This document shows, piece by piece, positions 15,745-24,300 of a stretch of DNA of 60,662 bases. Both the position numbers and the translations under genes were made by a program. The notes below the pieces were generated by a model, which was not told the origin of the DNA, did no database searches, and was given only the letters and a program-made list of their open reading frames with translations. Origin of the DNA: Paenibacillus sp. 598K (GTDB lineage: Bacteria > Bacillota > Bacilli > Paenibacillales > Paenibacillaceae). Position 1 is the stretch's first letter, and every line of letters begins with the position of its first letter. Where the stretch lies: assembly GCF_003851045.1 (NCBI RefSeq), contig NZ_BFBX01000108.1, forward strand, positions 12,057 to 72,718, given 5' to 3'.

Positions 15745-16395
15745 GTGAGCATCGACCTCAAAGAATTGAGTATGCACGATTATGACTGCAATACGGACGA
15801 GGACAACGTCGACGCCGTGCGCGAAGGCGACAGCGAAGCCTTGGAATACTTGATCAACAAGTACAAGAATTTCGTCCGCGCCAAAGCTCGCTCCTACTTC
15901 CTGATCGGCGCCGATCGCGAGGATATCGTCCAGGAGGGTATGATCGGTCTATATAAGGCGATTCGCGACTTCAAAGGGGACAAGCTGGCCTCCTTCAAGG
16001 CGTTCGCCGAGCTGTGCATCACCAGGCAGATCATCACCGCCATCAAGACGGCGACCCGGCAGAAGCATATTCCGCTTAACTCGTATGTCTCGCTGGACAA
16101 GCCGATCTACGACGAAGACTCCGACCGTACGCTGCTGGACGTGATCTGCGGCTCGCGCGTCTCCGACCCGGAGGAGCTGATCATCAACCAGGAGGAGTTC
16201 GTCGGTCTCGAGGACAAGATGGCCGAGATTCTGAGCGACCTGGAGCGCAAGGTGCTGATGCTCTACCTCGACGGCAGATCGTATCAGGAGATCGCAGTCG
16301 ATCTGGATCGCCACGTCAAGTCGATCGACAACGCATTGCAACGCGTCAAGCGCAAGCTCGAACGTTATCTGGAAGTTCGGGACGTCCCGAGCTGA
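15745..16395 (+). CDS. sigH: RNA polymerase sigma factor SigH (sigma-30)
   Basis: Sigma factor of the transition to stationary phase and early sporulation. 216 residues. Region 2 contains FVRAKARSYFLIGADREDI followed by VQEGMIGLYKAIRDF, near-identical to B. subtilis SigH; region 4 has YLDGRSYQEIA and RHVKSIDNALQRVKRKLE. The start is a GTG at 15745 after a GGGGGGA purine tract; ATG 15772 is an alternative that would drop nine residues. It has its own promoter and terminator and separates the cysS chain from the ribosomal genes, as in Bacillus. Confidence 0.97.
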   Translation: MSIDLKELSMHDYDCNTDEDNVDAVREGDSEALEYLINKYKNFVRAKARSYFLIGADREDIVQEGMIGLYKAIRDFKGDKLASFKAFAELCITRQIITAIKTATRQKHIPLNSYVSLDKPIYDEDSDRTLLDVICGSRVSDPEELIINQEEFVGLEDKMAEILSDLERKVLMLYLDGRSYQEIAVDLDRHVKSIDNALQRVKRKLERYLEVRDVPS

Positions 16396-16448
16396 GCCGC
16401 AAGCCCGCGATGGAGGAGCGGCTCCCATCATACATGCAGTACACACGA

Positions 16449-16471
16449 GGCTCGCAGGCGAGTCTTTTTTT
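16449..16471 (+). terminator. Terminator after sigH
   Basis: GGCTCG/CGAGTC stem with one G-T pair (16449-16454 and 16459-16464), loop CAGG, then seven T. Confidence 0.85.
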
Positions 16472-16567
16472 ATTTGACGGGTGGAAGCCAAGTCCCGCTT
16501 GCCAGACATGTCGAGGATTATGAACGTTAATTGTTGGCAATAATGGGGGAGACGGACGACCAGTCTG

Positions 16568-16597
16568 CTATTTGGTATGGAGATGAAGCGAGCGTAG
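16568..16597. repeat. Short motif shared with the rpsL-rpsG intergenic segment
   Basis: The bases around 16572-16597 contain ATGA followed by GCGAGCGTAGCCA and GCTAC. The same arrangement occurs at 29720-29747. The rest of the 16472-16664 gap shows no gene. It may be part of a dispersed intergenic repeat; two partial copies are weak evidence. Confidence 0.3.
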
Positions 16598-16664
16598 CCA
16601 GCGCTACTCCCGGAATCGGCGAAATAATCCAGCCTGGGGGCTTGACATTTGCCGAAGGTTATCG

Positions 16665-16694
16665 TTGACATGGCAACAGGCCATGTGCTAAAGT
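16665..16694 (+). promoter_or_regulatory. Promoter for rpmG-secE-nusG
   Basis: A perfect TTGACA (16665-16670), an 18-base spacer and TAAAGT (16689-16694). The leader to rpmG is about 105 bases. Confidence 0.68.
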
Positions 16695-16805
16695 ATTTCA
16701 GGTAGGCCTAAATGCGCGTATTGTAACAAATGGCTTTAAGATTCAAGATAAACGTTTATGTGTTACCCAAGCTTTTTATTAGGTCAGACCGGGAGGTGTA
16801 CTGCA

Positions 16806-16955
16806 ATGCGTGTTATTATCACGTTGGCTTGTACGAATTGCAAACAAAGAAACTACACGACCAACAAAAACAAACGTAATCACCCCGATCGTATCGAGAT
16901 GAAGAAGTTTTGCAAGTTTTGCAACGAGCATACTCCTCATCGCGAAACTAGATAG
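16806..16955 (+). CDS. rpmG: 50S ribosomal protein L33 (zinc form)
   Basis: 49 residues, a full-length L33. CTNC and CKFC form the four-cysteine zinc site, so this is the C+ paralogue used when zinc is sufficient. GGGAGGTG at 16791-16798 fixes the ATG at 16806; reading frames further upstream are leader. It is the first gene of the secE-nusG transcript, the same arrangement as in B. subtilis (rpmGB-secE-nusG). Confidence 0.96.
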   Translation: MRVIITLACTNCKQRNYTTNKNKRNHPDRIEMKKFCKFCNEHTPHRETR

Positions 16956-16972
16956 TAACTGGAGGTGTGGAC

Positions 16973-17182
16973 GTGTCTTTTCTGGGTAGATTGAAGCAAG
17001 GCTTCGGATCAACATTTGCCTTCTTTGCCGATAGCTGGGCGGAGCTTAAGAAAGTCCGCTGGCCAAACCGTAAAGAGTTGACGAGCTACACGATCGTTGT
17101 TATGGTAACGATTATAGCGGTGACGATTTACTTTTGGCTTCTTGACATCGGGATCTCCGAACTGGTCGAACTGATTGTTTAA
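16973..17182 (+). CDS. secE: Preprotein translocase subunit SecE
   Basis: 69 residues, the short single-span form of Gram-positive SecE. The conserved amphipathic segment ELKKVRWPNRKEL (about 23-35) precedes one C-terminal transmembrane helix (about 38-58). SecE clamps the SecY channel. The start is the GTG at 16973, 5 bases after GGAGGTG (16961-16967); the GTG at 16967 overlaps that site and is rejected. Confidence 0.95.
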   Translation: MSFLGRLKQGFGSTFAFFADSWAELKKVRWPNRKELTSYTIVVMVTIIAVTIYFWLLDIGISELVELIV

Positions 17183-17206
17183 GAAGGATCCAAAGGTGGT
17201 TTGTTC

Positions 17207-17740
17207 ATGGAAAAGAGATGGTACGTCGTTCATACTTACTCCGGTTATGAGAACAAGGTGAAGGCGAATCTCGAGAAACGTGTGGAATCGATGGGCATGG
17301 AGGACAAAATCTTCCGCGTGCTGGTGCCGATGGAAGAAGAAGTGGTAAACAAGGACGGCAAGAAAAAAACCGTCCAACGCAAGGTTTACCCCGGCTACGT
17401 GCTTGTCGAGATGATCCAGACGGATGATTCGTGGTACGTTGTTCGTAATACCCCCGGTGTGACGGGCTTCGTCGGCTCTACCGGTTCCGGCTCGAAGCCA
17501 ACGGCTTTGCTGCCTGAAGAAGTGGAACAGATCCTGAAGCACATGGGTATGGAGGAGCCGAAGCCGAAGATTGAGTTTGATCTCAAAGAAACGGTTCGGG
17601 TCAAAGTGGGTCCTTTTGCTAATTTTGTCGGCACGGTCGAGGAGATCCTGATCGACAAGAGCAAGCTGAAGGTCCATGTCAACATGTTTGGTAGGGAAAC
17701 CCCGCTTGAGCTGGATTACACTCAGGTGGAAAAGATATAA
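17207..17740 (+). CDS. nusG: Transcription termination/antitermination factor NusG
   Basis: Binds RNA polymerase and, in Firmicutes, promotes pausing. 177 residues: NGN domain with WYVVHTYSGYE (5-15) and VYPGYVLVEM, then a C-terminal KOW domain (GPFANFVGTVEEI near 130). AAAGGTGG at about 17191-17199 supports the ATG at 17207 over a TTG six bases upstream. Confidence 0.97.
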   Translation: MEKRWYVVHTYSGYENKVKANLEKRVESMGMEDKIFRVLVPMEEEVVNKDGKKKTVQRKVYPGYVLVEMIQTDDSWYVVRNTPGVTGFVGSTGSGSKPTALLPEEVEQILKHMGMEEPKPKIEFDLKETVRVKVGPFANFVGTVEEILIDKSKLKVHVNMFGRETPLELDYTQVEKI

Positions 17741-17783
17741 TATCCGGTTTCCGGAGTCGCGTATCCGCTAAGGATAGGCGATG

Positions 17784-17813
17784 GTGGGAGGGAATTCGTT
17801 CCCGTTCGACCAC
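17784..17813 (+). promoter_or_regulatory. L1-binding-type mRNA element before rplK
   Basis: GTGGGAGG (17784-17791) and ACCAC (17809-17813) flank a short GGGAA/TTCCC hairpin. This copies the base of the 23S rRNA L1 stalk (GTGGGAGG ... TACCACC). It lies between nusG and rplK, where L1 regulates its own operon in many bacteria. Confidence 0.6.
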
Positions 17814-17839
17814 AACTTAGGGCAGGGAGGTGTACTATC

Positions 17840-18265
17840 ATGGCAAAGAAAGTCATCAAGATGGTGAAACTGCAAGTTCCTGCAGGGAAAGCGAATCCGG
17901 CGCCGCCGATCGGTCCTGCACTCGGACAAGCGGGTGTGAACATCATGGCCTTCTGTAAAGAGTTCAACGCGCGTACGGCTGACCAAGCGGGATTGATTAT
18001 TCCGGTTGTTATCTCCGTATTCGAGGACCGTTCCTTTACCTTCGAAACCAAAACGCCGCCGGCGGCTGTATTGCTCCGCATCGCAGCAGGGGTTGAGAAA
18101 GGTTCGGGCGAGCCGAACAAAAAGAAGGTCGCTACAGTAAAACGCGACAAAGTACGCGAGATCGCTGAGCAAAAAATGCCGGATCTGAACGCCGGTTCGG
18201 TCGAAGCAGCAATGCTGATGGTCGAAGGCACAGCACGCAGCATGGGCATCAACATCGTCGACTAA
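17840..18265 (+). CDS. rplK: 50S ribosomal protein L11
   Basis: 141 residues, the normal length. The N-terminal Pro-rich region KLQVPAGKANPAPPIGPALG is where thiostrepton binds with 23S rRNA, and the C-terminal RNA-binding domain ends MGINIVD. L11 forms the GTPase-associated centre and is needed for stringent-response sensing by RelA. GGGAGGTG lies 12 to 14 bases before the ATG at 17840. Confidence 0.98.
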   Translation: MAKKVIKMVKLQVPAGKANPAPPIGPALGQAGVNIMAFCKEFNARTADQAGLIIPVVISVFEDRSFTFETKTPPAAVLLRIAAGVEKGSGEPNKKKVATVKRDKVREIAEQKMPDLNAGSVEAAMLMVEGTARSMGINIVD

Positions 18266-18304
18266 TCGTCGGCGGCCGTCGCAGGCCACACAGGACTGCG
18301 ATTC

Positions 18305-18346
18305 GTGGGAGGATCATCCGTTAGGAGGATATTCCGCTACCACCAC
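18305..18346 (+). promoter_or_regulatory. L1-binding-type mRNA element before rplA
   Basis: GTGGGAGG (18305-18312) and TACCACCAC (18338-18346) flank an internal hairpin (GGATCATCC and AGGAGGATATTCC). It is the second copy of the L1-stalk mimic and ends 19 bases before rplA, close to its ribosome-binding site, so bound L1 could block translation. Confidence 0.68.
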
Positions 18347-18365
18347 ACAAGGAGGAGAATTTCAA

Positions 18366-19058
18366 ATGGCAAAACATGGCAAGAAATACGTCGAAGCTGC
18401 TAAGCTGTTCGACAACGAAGCAAGCTACGAGCCTTTGGAAGCCATTGAATTGGTGAAGAAGGCAGCATCCGCGAAGTTCGACGAGTCTGTCGAAGTTGCG
18501 GTCCGTCTGGGCGTAGACCCGCGGAAACAAGACCAAGCTGTGCGCGGCGTCGTTGTACTCCCGCATGGTACAGGCAAAACCAAACGCGTCCTTGTCTTCG
18601 CTAAAGGCGACAAGGCGAAAGAAGCCGAAGCTGCTGGCGCGGATTATGTTGGCGATGCCGACATGATCAACAAAATTCAGCAAGGCTGGTTTGAATTCGA
18701 CGTCTGCGTGGCAACACCGGACATGATGGCGGAAGTCGGTAAGCTCGGTCGTATTCTCGGCGGTAAAGGCCTCATGCCTAACCCGAAAGCCGGTACGGTA
18801 ACGTTTGACGTTTCCAAAGCGGTACAAGAGATCAAAGCCGGTAAAATCGAATACCGTCTCGACAAAGCAGGTCAAATCCATGCGCCAATCGGCAAGGTAT
18901 CCTTCGATGCCGACAAATTGAACGAAAACCTTCGTTCGCTTGTCGAAGCATTGGTTCGTGCCAAGCCTGCAGCGGCCAAGGGTGTATACCTGAAAAACAT
19001 TGCGGTCTCCTCGACGATGGGCCCTAGCGCTCGCGTCAACACAGCGATTTTCCGCTAA
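18366..19058 (+). CDS. rplA: 50S ribosomal protein L1
   Basis: 230 residues. Conserved LGRILGGKGLMPNPKAGTV and the N-terminal KKYVEAAKLFD are typical. L1 binds the mobile L1 stalk of 23S rRNA that releases E-site tRNA, and represses its own operon by binding an mRNA copy of that stalk; a fitting element lies just upstream. AAGGAGGAG precedes the ATG at 18366. Confidence 0.98.
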   Translation: MAKHGKKYVEAAKLFDNEASYEPLEAIELVKKAASAKFDESVEVAVRLGVDPRKQDQAVRGVVVLPHGTGKTKRVLVFAKGDKAKEAEAAGADYVGDADMINKIQQGWFEFDVCVATPDMMAEVGKLGRILGGKGLMPNPKAGTVTFDVSKAVQEIKAGKIEYRLDKAGQIHAPIGKVSFDADKLNENLRSLVEALVRAKPAAAKGVYLKNIAVSSTMGPSARVNTAIFR

Positions 19059-19089
19059 TCTAGGAGTTTCGCATACCAAAGTTGAATAT

Positions 19090-19240
19090 GCATGCCGTAG
19101 ACAGTAGGTGCCTTCGGGCTTAATTTCCTACCGAGGTGTTATGATAGAATGTTTATTCTCCGCTGGCCGTCGATGACGGACGGGCGGATGATGAACCATC
19201 ATGGCCTTCGCTTGCGGTTATGCGGCGAAGGCCTTTCTCA
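19090..19240 (+). promoter_or_regulatory. L10 leader (autoregulatory) with attenuator hairpin
   Basis: The 242-base gap between rplA and rplJ contains the conserved L10-leader sequence (CCGTAGACAGTAGGTG near 19095, then TTCCTACCGAGGTGT). It ends in a perfect 9-base hairpin GGCCTTCGC/GCGAAGGCC (19203-19211, 19225-19233) followed by TTTCTC. The L10-L7/L12 complex is known to bind such leaders and reduce expression of rplJ-rplL. Confidence 0.85.
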
Positions 19241-19300
19241 TGTTCGGAGAAAGACGCCAGGCTCACTCGGAATGCAGATTATCTATAGGAGGTGTAAAGT

Positions 19301-19813
19301 TTGGCAAACGCAAAAATTATCGCTAGCAAACAGCAAGCGGTTGATGAAATCGTAGTGAAGCTGCGCGAGAGCTCCAGCACTGTTATTGCGGATTACCGCG
19401 GTCTGAACGTAGCTCAAGTAACGCAACTGCGCAAAGAGCTCCGCGAAGCCGGCATCGAGTTCCAAGTCCTGAAAAACTCGCTGCTCCGCCGCGCGACAGA
19501 AAAGGCCGAACTGAACGGATTGGATGAGGTGCTGACAGGCCCGACTGCTATCGCATTCAGCGGTGAAGATGCAGTCGCTCCGGCAAAAATCCTCAACACA
19601 TTCGCGAAGAAAAACGATGCCTTGAAACTGAAAGGCGGTATCGTCGAAGGTCAAGTCGTTAGCGTGGACGAGATCAAGGCACTGGCAGATCTGCCATCCC
19701 GCGAAGGCTTGCTGTCGATGCTCCTCAGCGTGCTTCAAGCGCCAATGCGCAACTTCGCGCTTGCGGTTAAAGCCGTCGGTGAAAAGCAAGAGCAAGAACA
19801 ACAAGGCGCATAA
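19301..19813 (+). CDS. rplJ: 50S ribosomal protein L10
   Basis: 170 residues. The N-terminal domain (about 1-130) anchors to 23S rRNA; the C-terminal helix, ending in Gln/Glu-rich QEQEQQGA, carries the L7/L12 dimers. It starts with TTG at 19301, with AGGAGGTG at 19287-19294 in the right place and no better start. Expression is probably controlled by the L10 leader upstream. Confidence 0.96.
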   Translation: MANAKIIASKQQAVDEIVVKLRESSSTVIADYRGLNVAQVTQLRKELREAGIEFQVLKNSLLRRATEKAELNGLDEVLTGPTAIAFSGEDAVAPAKILNTFAKKNDALKLKGGIVEGQVVSVDEIKALADLPSREGLLSMLLSVLQAPMRNFALAVKAVGEKQEQEQQGA

Positions 19814-19910
19814 GCATTGCATTGCATGCTTCGCCATACAAAGTTCGACACGCACCGCTTAGGCGGTCTTATGGAACAACCCAAATAATATACCTATGGA
19901 GGTTCATCTC

Positions 19911-20276
19911 ATGAGCAAAGAGCAAATCCTGGAAGCAATTAAAGGCATGAACGTTCTTGAACTGAATGATCTGGTAAAAGCAATCGAAGAAGAATTCGGC
20001 GTAACTGCTGCTGCTCCTGTAGCTGTAGTTGGCGGCGGCGGCGCTGTTGAAGCAGCTGCTGAGCAAACTGAATTCGACGTCATCCTGAACAACGCTGGCG
20101 CTTCGAAAATCAACGTCATCAAAGCAGTTCGCGAAATTACTGGCCTGGGTCTGAAAGAAGCAAAAGACCTGGTCGACAACGCTCCAAAACCAGTCAAAGA
20201 AAAAGTATCCAAAGAAGAAGCAGACGGCGTAAAAGAAAAACTCGAAGCTGCTGGCGCTTCTGTAGAAGTGAAGTAA
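19911..20276 (+). CDS. rplL: 50S ribosomal protein L7/L12
   Basis: 121 residues: an N-terminal dimerisation domain, an Ala/Gly/Val hinge (about 35-52) and the C-terminal factor-binding domain with NKVIKAVRE-like NVIKAVREITGLGLKEAKDLV. It recruits EF-G and EF-Tu. GGAGGT at 19898-19903 sets the ATG at 19911. Codon choice differs from nearby non-ribosomal genes (more A/T-ending codons), as expected for a very highly expressed gene. Confidence 0.98.
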   Translation: MSKEQILEAIKGMNVLELNDLVKAIEEEFGVTAAAPVAVVGGGGAVEAAAEQTEFDVILNNAGASKINVIKAVREITGLGLKEAKDLVDNAPKPVKEKVSKEEADGVKEKLEAAGASVEVK

Positions 20277-20292
20277 TAACCGTACGGGGCAT

Positions 20293-20323
20293 AACCCCTT
20301 GGAGCCTTGGCTTCAAGGGGTTT
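20293..20323 (+). terminator. Strong hairpin after rplL, overlapping the leader of the next gene
   Basis: A 14-base stem with one G-T pair (20293-20306 and 20309-20322) and a TT turn, followed by only a short T stretch. It probably acts as a partial terminator that reduces read-through from rplL into the methyltransferase gene. Confidence 0.75.
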
Positions 20324-20358
20324 GCTGTATGTGGGAGAAGGAAAGCGAGGGTGATGGG

Positions 20359-20958
20359 ATGTCCGAGCATTATTACACGCAAACGCCGGGCGGAGCGCAT
20401 GACCGCCGTCTTCATGAATCCGAACTGAGAGGCAGGCGTTACCGGTTCGTAACCGATAGTGGCGTATTCTCCAAGAGCGGCGTCGACTTCGGCAGCCGAC
20501 TGCTGATCGAGACGATGGACTTCCCCGCAGAGGCGCGAGTGCTCGATGTCGGCTGCGGCTATGGGCCGATCGGGCTGAGCGCGGCTGTGCTCGCGAGCGA
20601 AGGGACCGTGACGATGATCGATATCAACGAGCGCGCCATCGAGCTGGCTACGGAGAATGCGCGGCTCAACGGGATTGCCAATGTGCGCATCCTGCAGAGC
20701 GATCTCTACGAAGCGGTGCGCGCCGAGCTTTACCAGGTCATCCTCACCAACCCGCCGATCCGGGCGGGCAAGGAGACGGTGCATCGGATCTATGAAGAAG
20801 GCGCTGCATTGCTCGAGTCGGGCGGAGCGATGTGGGTCGTCATCCAGAAAAAGCAGGGCGCGCCCTCAACCTTAGCCAAGCTAGAGCAGCTGTTCGACAC
20901 CGTACAAGAGATGACCAAAGACAAAGGGTATCGAATTTTCAAGGCGGTTAAGGCGTAA
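20359..20958 (+). CDS. ybxB: Class I SAM methyltransferase, RsmC-like (YbxB)
   Basis: 199 residues. SAM-binding motif I VLDVGCGYGPIG (about 58-69), acidic motif II MIDINERA and the N6/N2-type catalytic tetrapeptide NPPI are present, as in RsmC/RlmG guanine methyltransferases. It is the single-domain form found between rplL and rpoB in Bacillales; the rRNA target is presumed, not known. GAGGGTG at 20347-20353 supports the ATG at 20359; an earlier ATG at 20299 lies in the rplL terminator. Confidence 0.92.
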   Translation: MSEHYYTQTPGGAHDRRLHESELRGRRYRFVTDSGVFSKSGVDFGSRLLIETMDFPAEARVLDVGCGYGPIGLSAAVLASEGTVTMIDINERAIELATENARLNGIANVRILQSDLYEAVRAELYQVILTNPPIRAGKETVHRIYEEGAALLESGGAMWVVIQKKQGAPSTLAKLEQLFDTVQEMTKDKGYRIFKAVKA

Positions 20959-20977
20959 TCGAATCGCAATTTCGTTG

Positions 20978-21006
20978 TTGACTTCGGATTTCGTCTGTGG
21001 TATTAT
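20978..21006 (+). promoter_or_regulatory. Promoter for rpoB-rpoC
   Basis: TTGACT (20978-20983), a 17-base spacer and TATTAT (21001-21006). The transcript would have a leader of about 295 bases. Confidence 0.75.
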
Positions 21007-21012
21007 TATAAA

Positions 21013-21309
21013 ATGTCAGCATTAATATGGGCTCAATGTCTTTAGTTGACTAAAATGTCAAGCGAAATTTTTAAGGCTACCATGCATAAAAGCTGTCTGC
21101 TTGACGTATAATGTTTAGATTTTGGGCAAAATTAGTGGATATGTAGTTTTGGCAGCAAACGCCACGGCACTTGGGACAACGCTCTTTTTTCGAAACTTCA
21201 TTCGATAAGGGCTTTTCTTTATTGGGAAAGTTTTGAAGGTCCGGGCGCTTGACTATAGCAATGTGCTTGTTCCGCAAGCGTTGAAGCAGACATGAGGGGT
21301 GAGGTTAAG
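21013..21309 (+). other. Long 5' leader of rpoB without a gene
   Basis: About 300 AT-rich bases. AATGTC occurs three times near 21012, 21036 and 21054. A TATAAT at 21107-21112 has no acceptable -35. GCTTG/CAAGC pairing occurs near 21267-21280. A short minus-strand frame with CPKCRGVC (21077-21277) has no gene-like support. No clear terminator was seen. Confidence 0.5.
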
Positions 21310-24300
21310 TTGGCAGGACAACTTGTTCAGTATGGCCGACGCACGCGTAGAAGCTACGCTCGCATCCGCGAGGTGCTCGATGTTCCTAACCTGATTGAGA
21401 TCCAACAGAAGTCTTACGATAAGTTCCTGGAGAAGGATTTGCTTGAATTGTTCCAGGATATTTCGCCGATTTCGGATTTCACGGGTAATTTGTCGCTCGA
21501 ATTTATCGATTACAATTTGGGCGAGCCCAAATATTCGGTTGACGAGTCCAAGGAGCGTGATGTGACGTATGCCGCACCGCTGCGGGTAAAGGTGCGTCTC
21601 ATCAACAAGGAAACCGGCGAAGTTAAGGAACAAGAAGTGTTTATGGGCGACTTCCCTCTGATGACAGAGACAGGTACGTTCATCATCAATGGTGCCGAAC
21701 GGGTCATCGTCAGTCAATTGGTTCGCTCACCCAGTGTATACTTCAGCACCAAAGTGGACAAAAACGGCAAGAAGACGTACACCGCAACGGTGATCCCGAA
21801 CCGCGGCGCCTGGCTTGAGCTGGAGACCGACGCGAAGGACATCGTCTATGTACGGATTGACCGCACCCGTAAAATTCCGGTGACGGTGCTGTTGCGTTCG
21901 CTTGGTTTCGGCACGGATGCCGAAATTCTTGACTTGCTGGGACATGATGAATATATTCGCAATACGCTGGACAAGGACAACACCGATTCGACGGAGAAAG
22001 CCTTGATCGAGATCTATGAGCGCCTGCGTCCAGGCGAGCCGCCGACGCTGGACAACGCCAAGAGCTTGCTCGTGGCGCGCTTCTTTGATCCGAAACGTTA
22101 TGATCTGGCCAATGTCGGCCGTTACAAGATCAATAAAAAGCTTCACATCAAAAACCGTCTGTTCAATCAACGTCTCGCCGAGACGCTGATCGATCCGAGC
22201 ACGGGCGAGATTCTGGCGGAGGCTGGTCAGATGATCGACCGCAGGCTGCTGGACGAGATTTTGCCGCTCCTCGAGAAAAACGTCGCCTTCAAGACATACC
22301 ATGTTGCGGGCGGCGTGATGGATGCCAGTAGTATTCCACTGCAGACCATCAGCGTATTCTCGCCGGAGGAAGACGGCAAGATCATCAAGATTATTTCCAA
22401 CGGCATTATCGACAAGGCGGTCAAGAACATTACGCCAGCCGATATTATTGCCTCGATCAACTATTTCTTGAACCTGCTGCACGGCGTAGGCAGCACGGAT
22501 GACATCGACCATCTCGGCAACCGTCGTCTGCGTTCGGTCGGCGAGCTGCTGCAGAACCAGTTCCGCATCGGTCTCTCCCGGATGGAGCGCGTCGTGCGCG
22601 AGCGGATGTCGATCCAGGATGCCAACGCGATTACGCCGCAGGCGCTGATTAATATTCGTCCGGTCATTGCTTCGATCAAGGAGTTTTTCGGGAGCTCGCA
22701 GCTGTCGCAGTTTATGGACCAGACGAACCCGCTCGCCGAGCTGACGCACAAGCGGCGCTTGTCCGCGCTCGGACCCGGCGGTCTGACGCGCGAGCGCGCA
22801 GGCTTCGAGGTGCGGGACGTGCATAACTCGCACTATGGTCGGATGTGTCCAATCGAGACGCCGGAGGGACCGAACATCGGTCTGATCAACTCCTTGTCCA
22901 GCTTCGCCCGCATCAACGAGTACGGCTTCATCGAAGCGCCGTATCGGTGGGTCGATCCGAAGACGGGTGTCGTCACCGAGCAGATCGCGTATCTGACGGC
23001 TGACGAAGAGGATAACTATGTCATCGCTCAGGCGAATGCGCAGTTGACCGATGATAGCAAGTTCGCTGACGAGAGTGTTATCGTCCGTTACAACAAGCAG
23101 GCCGACAACATCCTGACGATGCCGAGCGATCGCGTCGACTATATGGACGTCTCGCCGAAGCAAGTCGTCTCGGTGGCGACAGCGCTCATCCCGTTCCTCG
23201 AGAACGATGACTCCAACCGCGCGCTCATGGGCTCTAACATGCAGCGGCAAGCGGTGCCGCTCCTGATCCCGAAAGCGCCGCTCGTCGGCACAGGCATGGA
23301 GCACAAGTCGGCGAAGGACTCGGGCGTCTGCGTCGTCACCAAATACGACGGCATCGTCGAGCGCGTCTCCGCCAATGAAATCTGGGTGCGCCGCGTCGAG
23401 GAAATCGACGGCAAGCAAGTCACAGGCGACCTGATTAAGCATAAGCTTCATAAGTTTATGCGTTCTAACCAGGGAACGTGCATCAACCAGCGTCCGATCG
23501 TCCGCAAGGGCGAATTCGTCCGCAAAGGCACCATCCTCGCCGACGGTCCGTCGACAGAGTCCGGCGAGCTGGCGCTTGGTCGCAACGTCGTCGTTGCCTT
23601 CATGACCTGGGAAGGCTACAACTACGAGGATGCGATCCTGCTGAGCGAGAAGCTGGTCAAAGAGGATGTCTACACCTCGATCCATATCGAGGAGTACGAA
23701 TCCGAAGCGCGCGATACGAAGCTCGGACCGGAGGAGATCACGCGCGACATCCCTAACGTCGGCGAAGAAGCGCTGAAAAACCTCGACGAGCGCGGTATCA
23801 TCCGCGTCGGCGCGGAGATCGGCGCAGGCGATATCCTGGTCGGCAAGGTTACGCCGAAGGGCGTCACCGAGCTGACGGCGGAAGAACGCCTGCTGCATGC
23901 GATCTTCGGCGAGAAGGCGCGCGAAGTGCGCGATACGTCGCTGCGCGTGCCTCACGGCACCGACGGCATCGTCGTCGACGTCAAAGTATTCACACGCGAG
24001 AATGGCGATGAGCTGCCGCCGGGCGTTAACCAGCTGGTGCGTGCGTATATCGCTCAGAAGCGTAAAATCTCCGAAGGCGACAAGATGGCCGGACGCCATG
24101 GTAACAAGGGTGTTATCGCGCGCATCCTGCCGGAAGAGGATATGCCGTTCATGCCGGACGGAACGCCGGTCGAGGTTGTCCTCAACCCGCTGGGCGTACC
24201 TTCCCGGATGAACATTGGTCAGGTGCTCGAGGTTCACCTTGGCATGGCTTGTAAGCATCTCGGTATCCACGCGGCGACGCCGGTATTCGACGGCGCGCGG

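Noticed and set aside
21077..21277. Minus-strand frame with CPKCRGVC before rpoB
   Set aside because: Short, no ribosome-binding site, and lies in the rpoB leader. A zinc-ribbon look from one motif is not enough.
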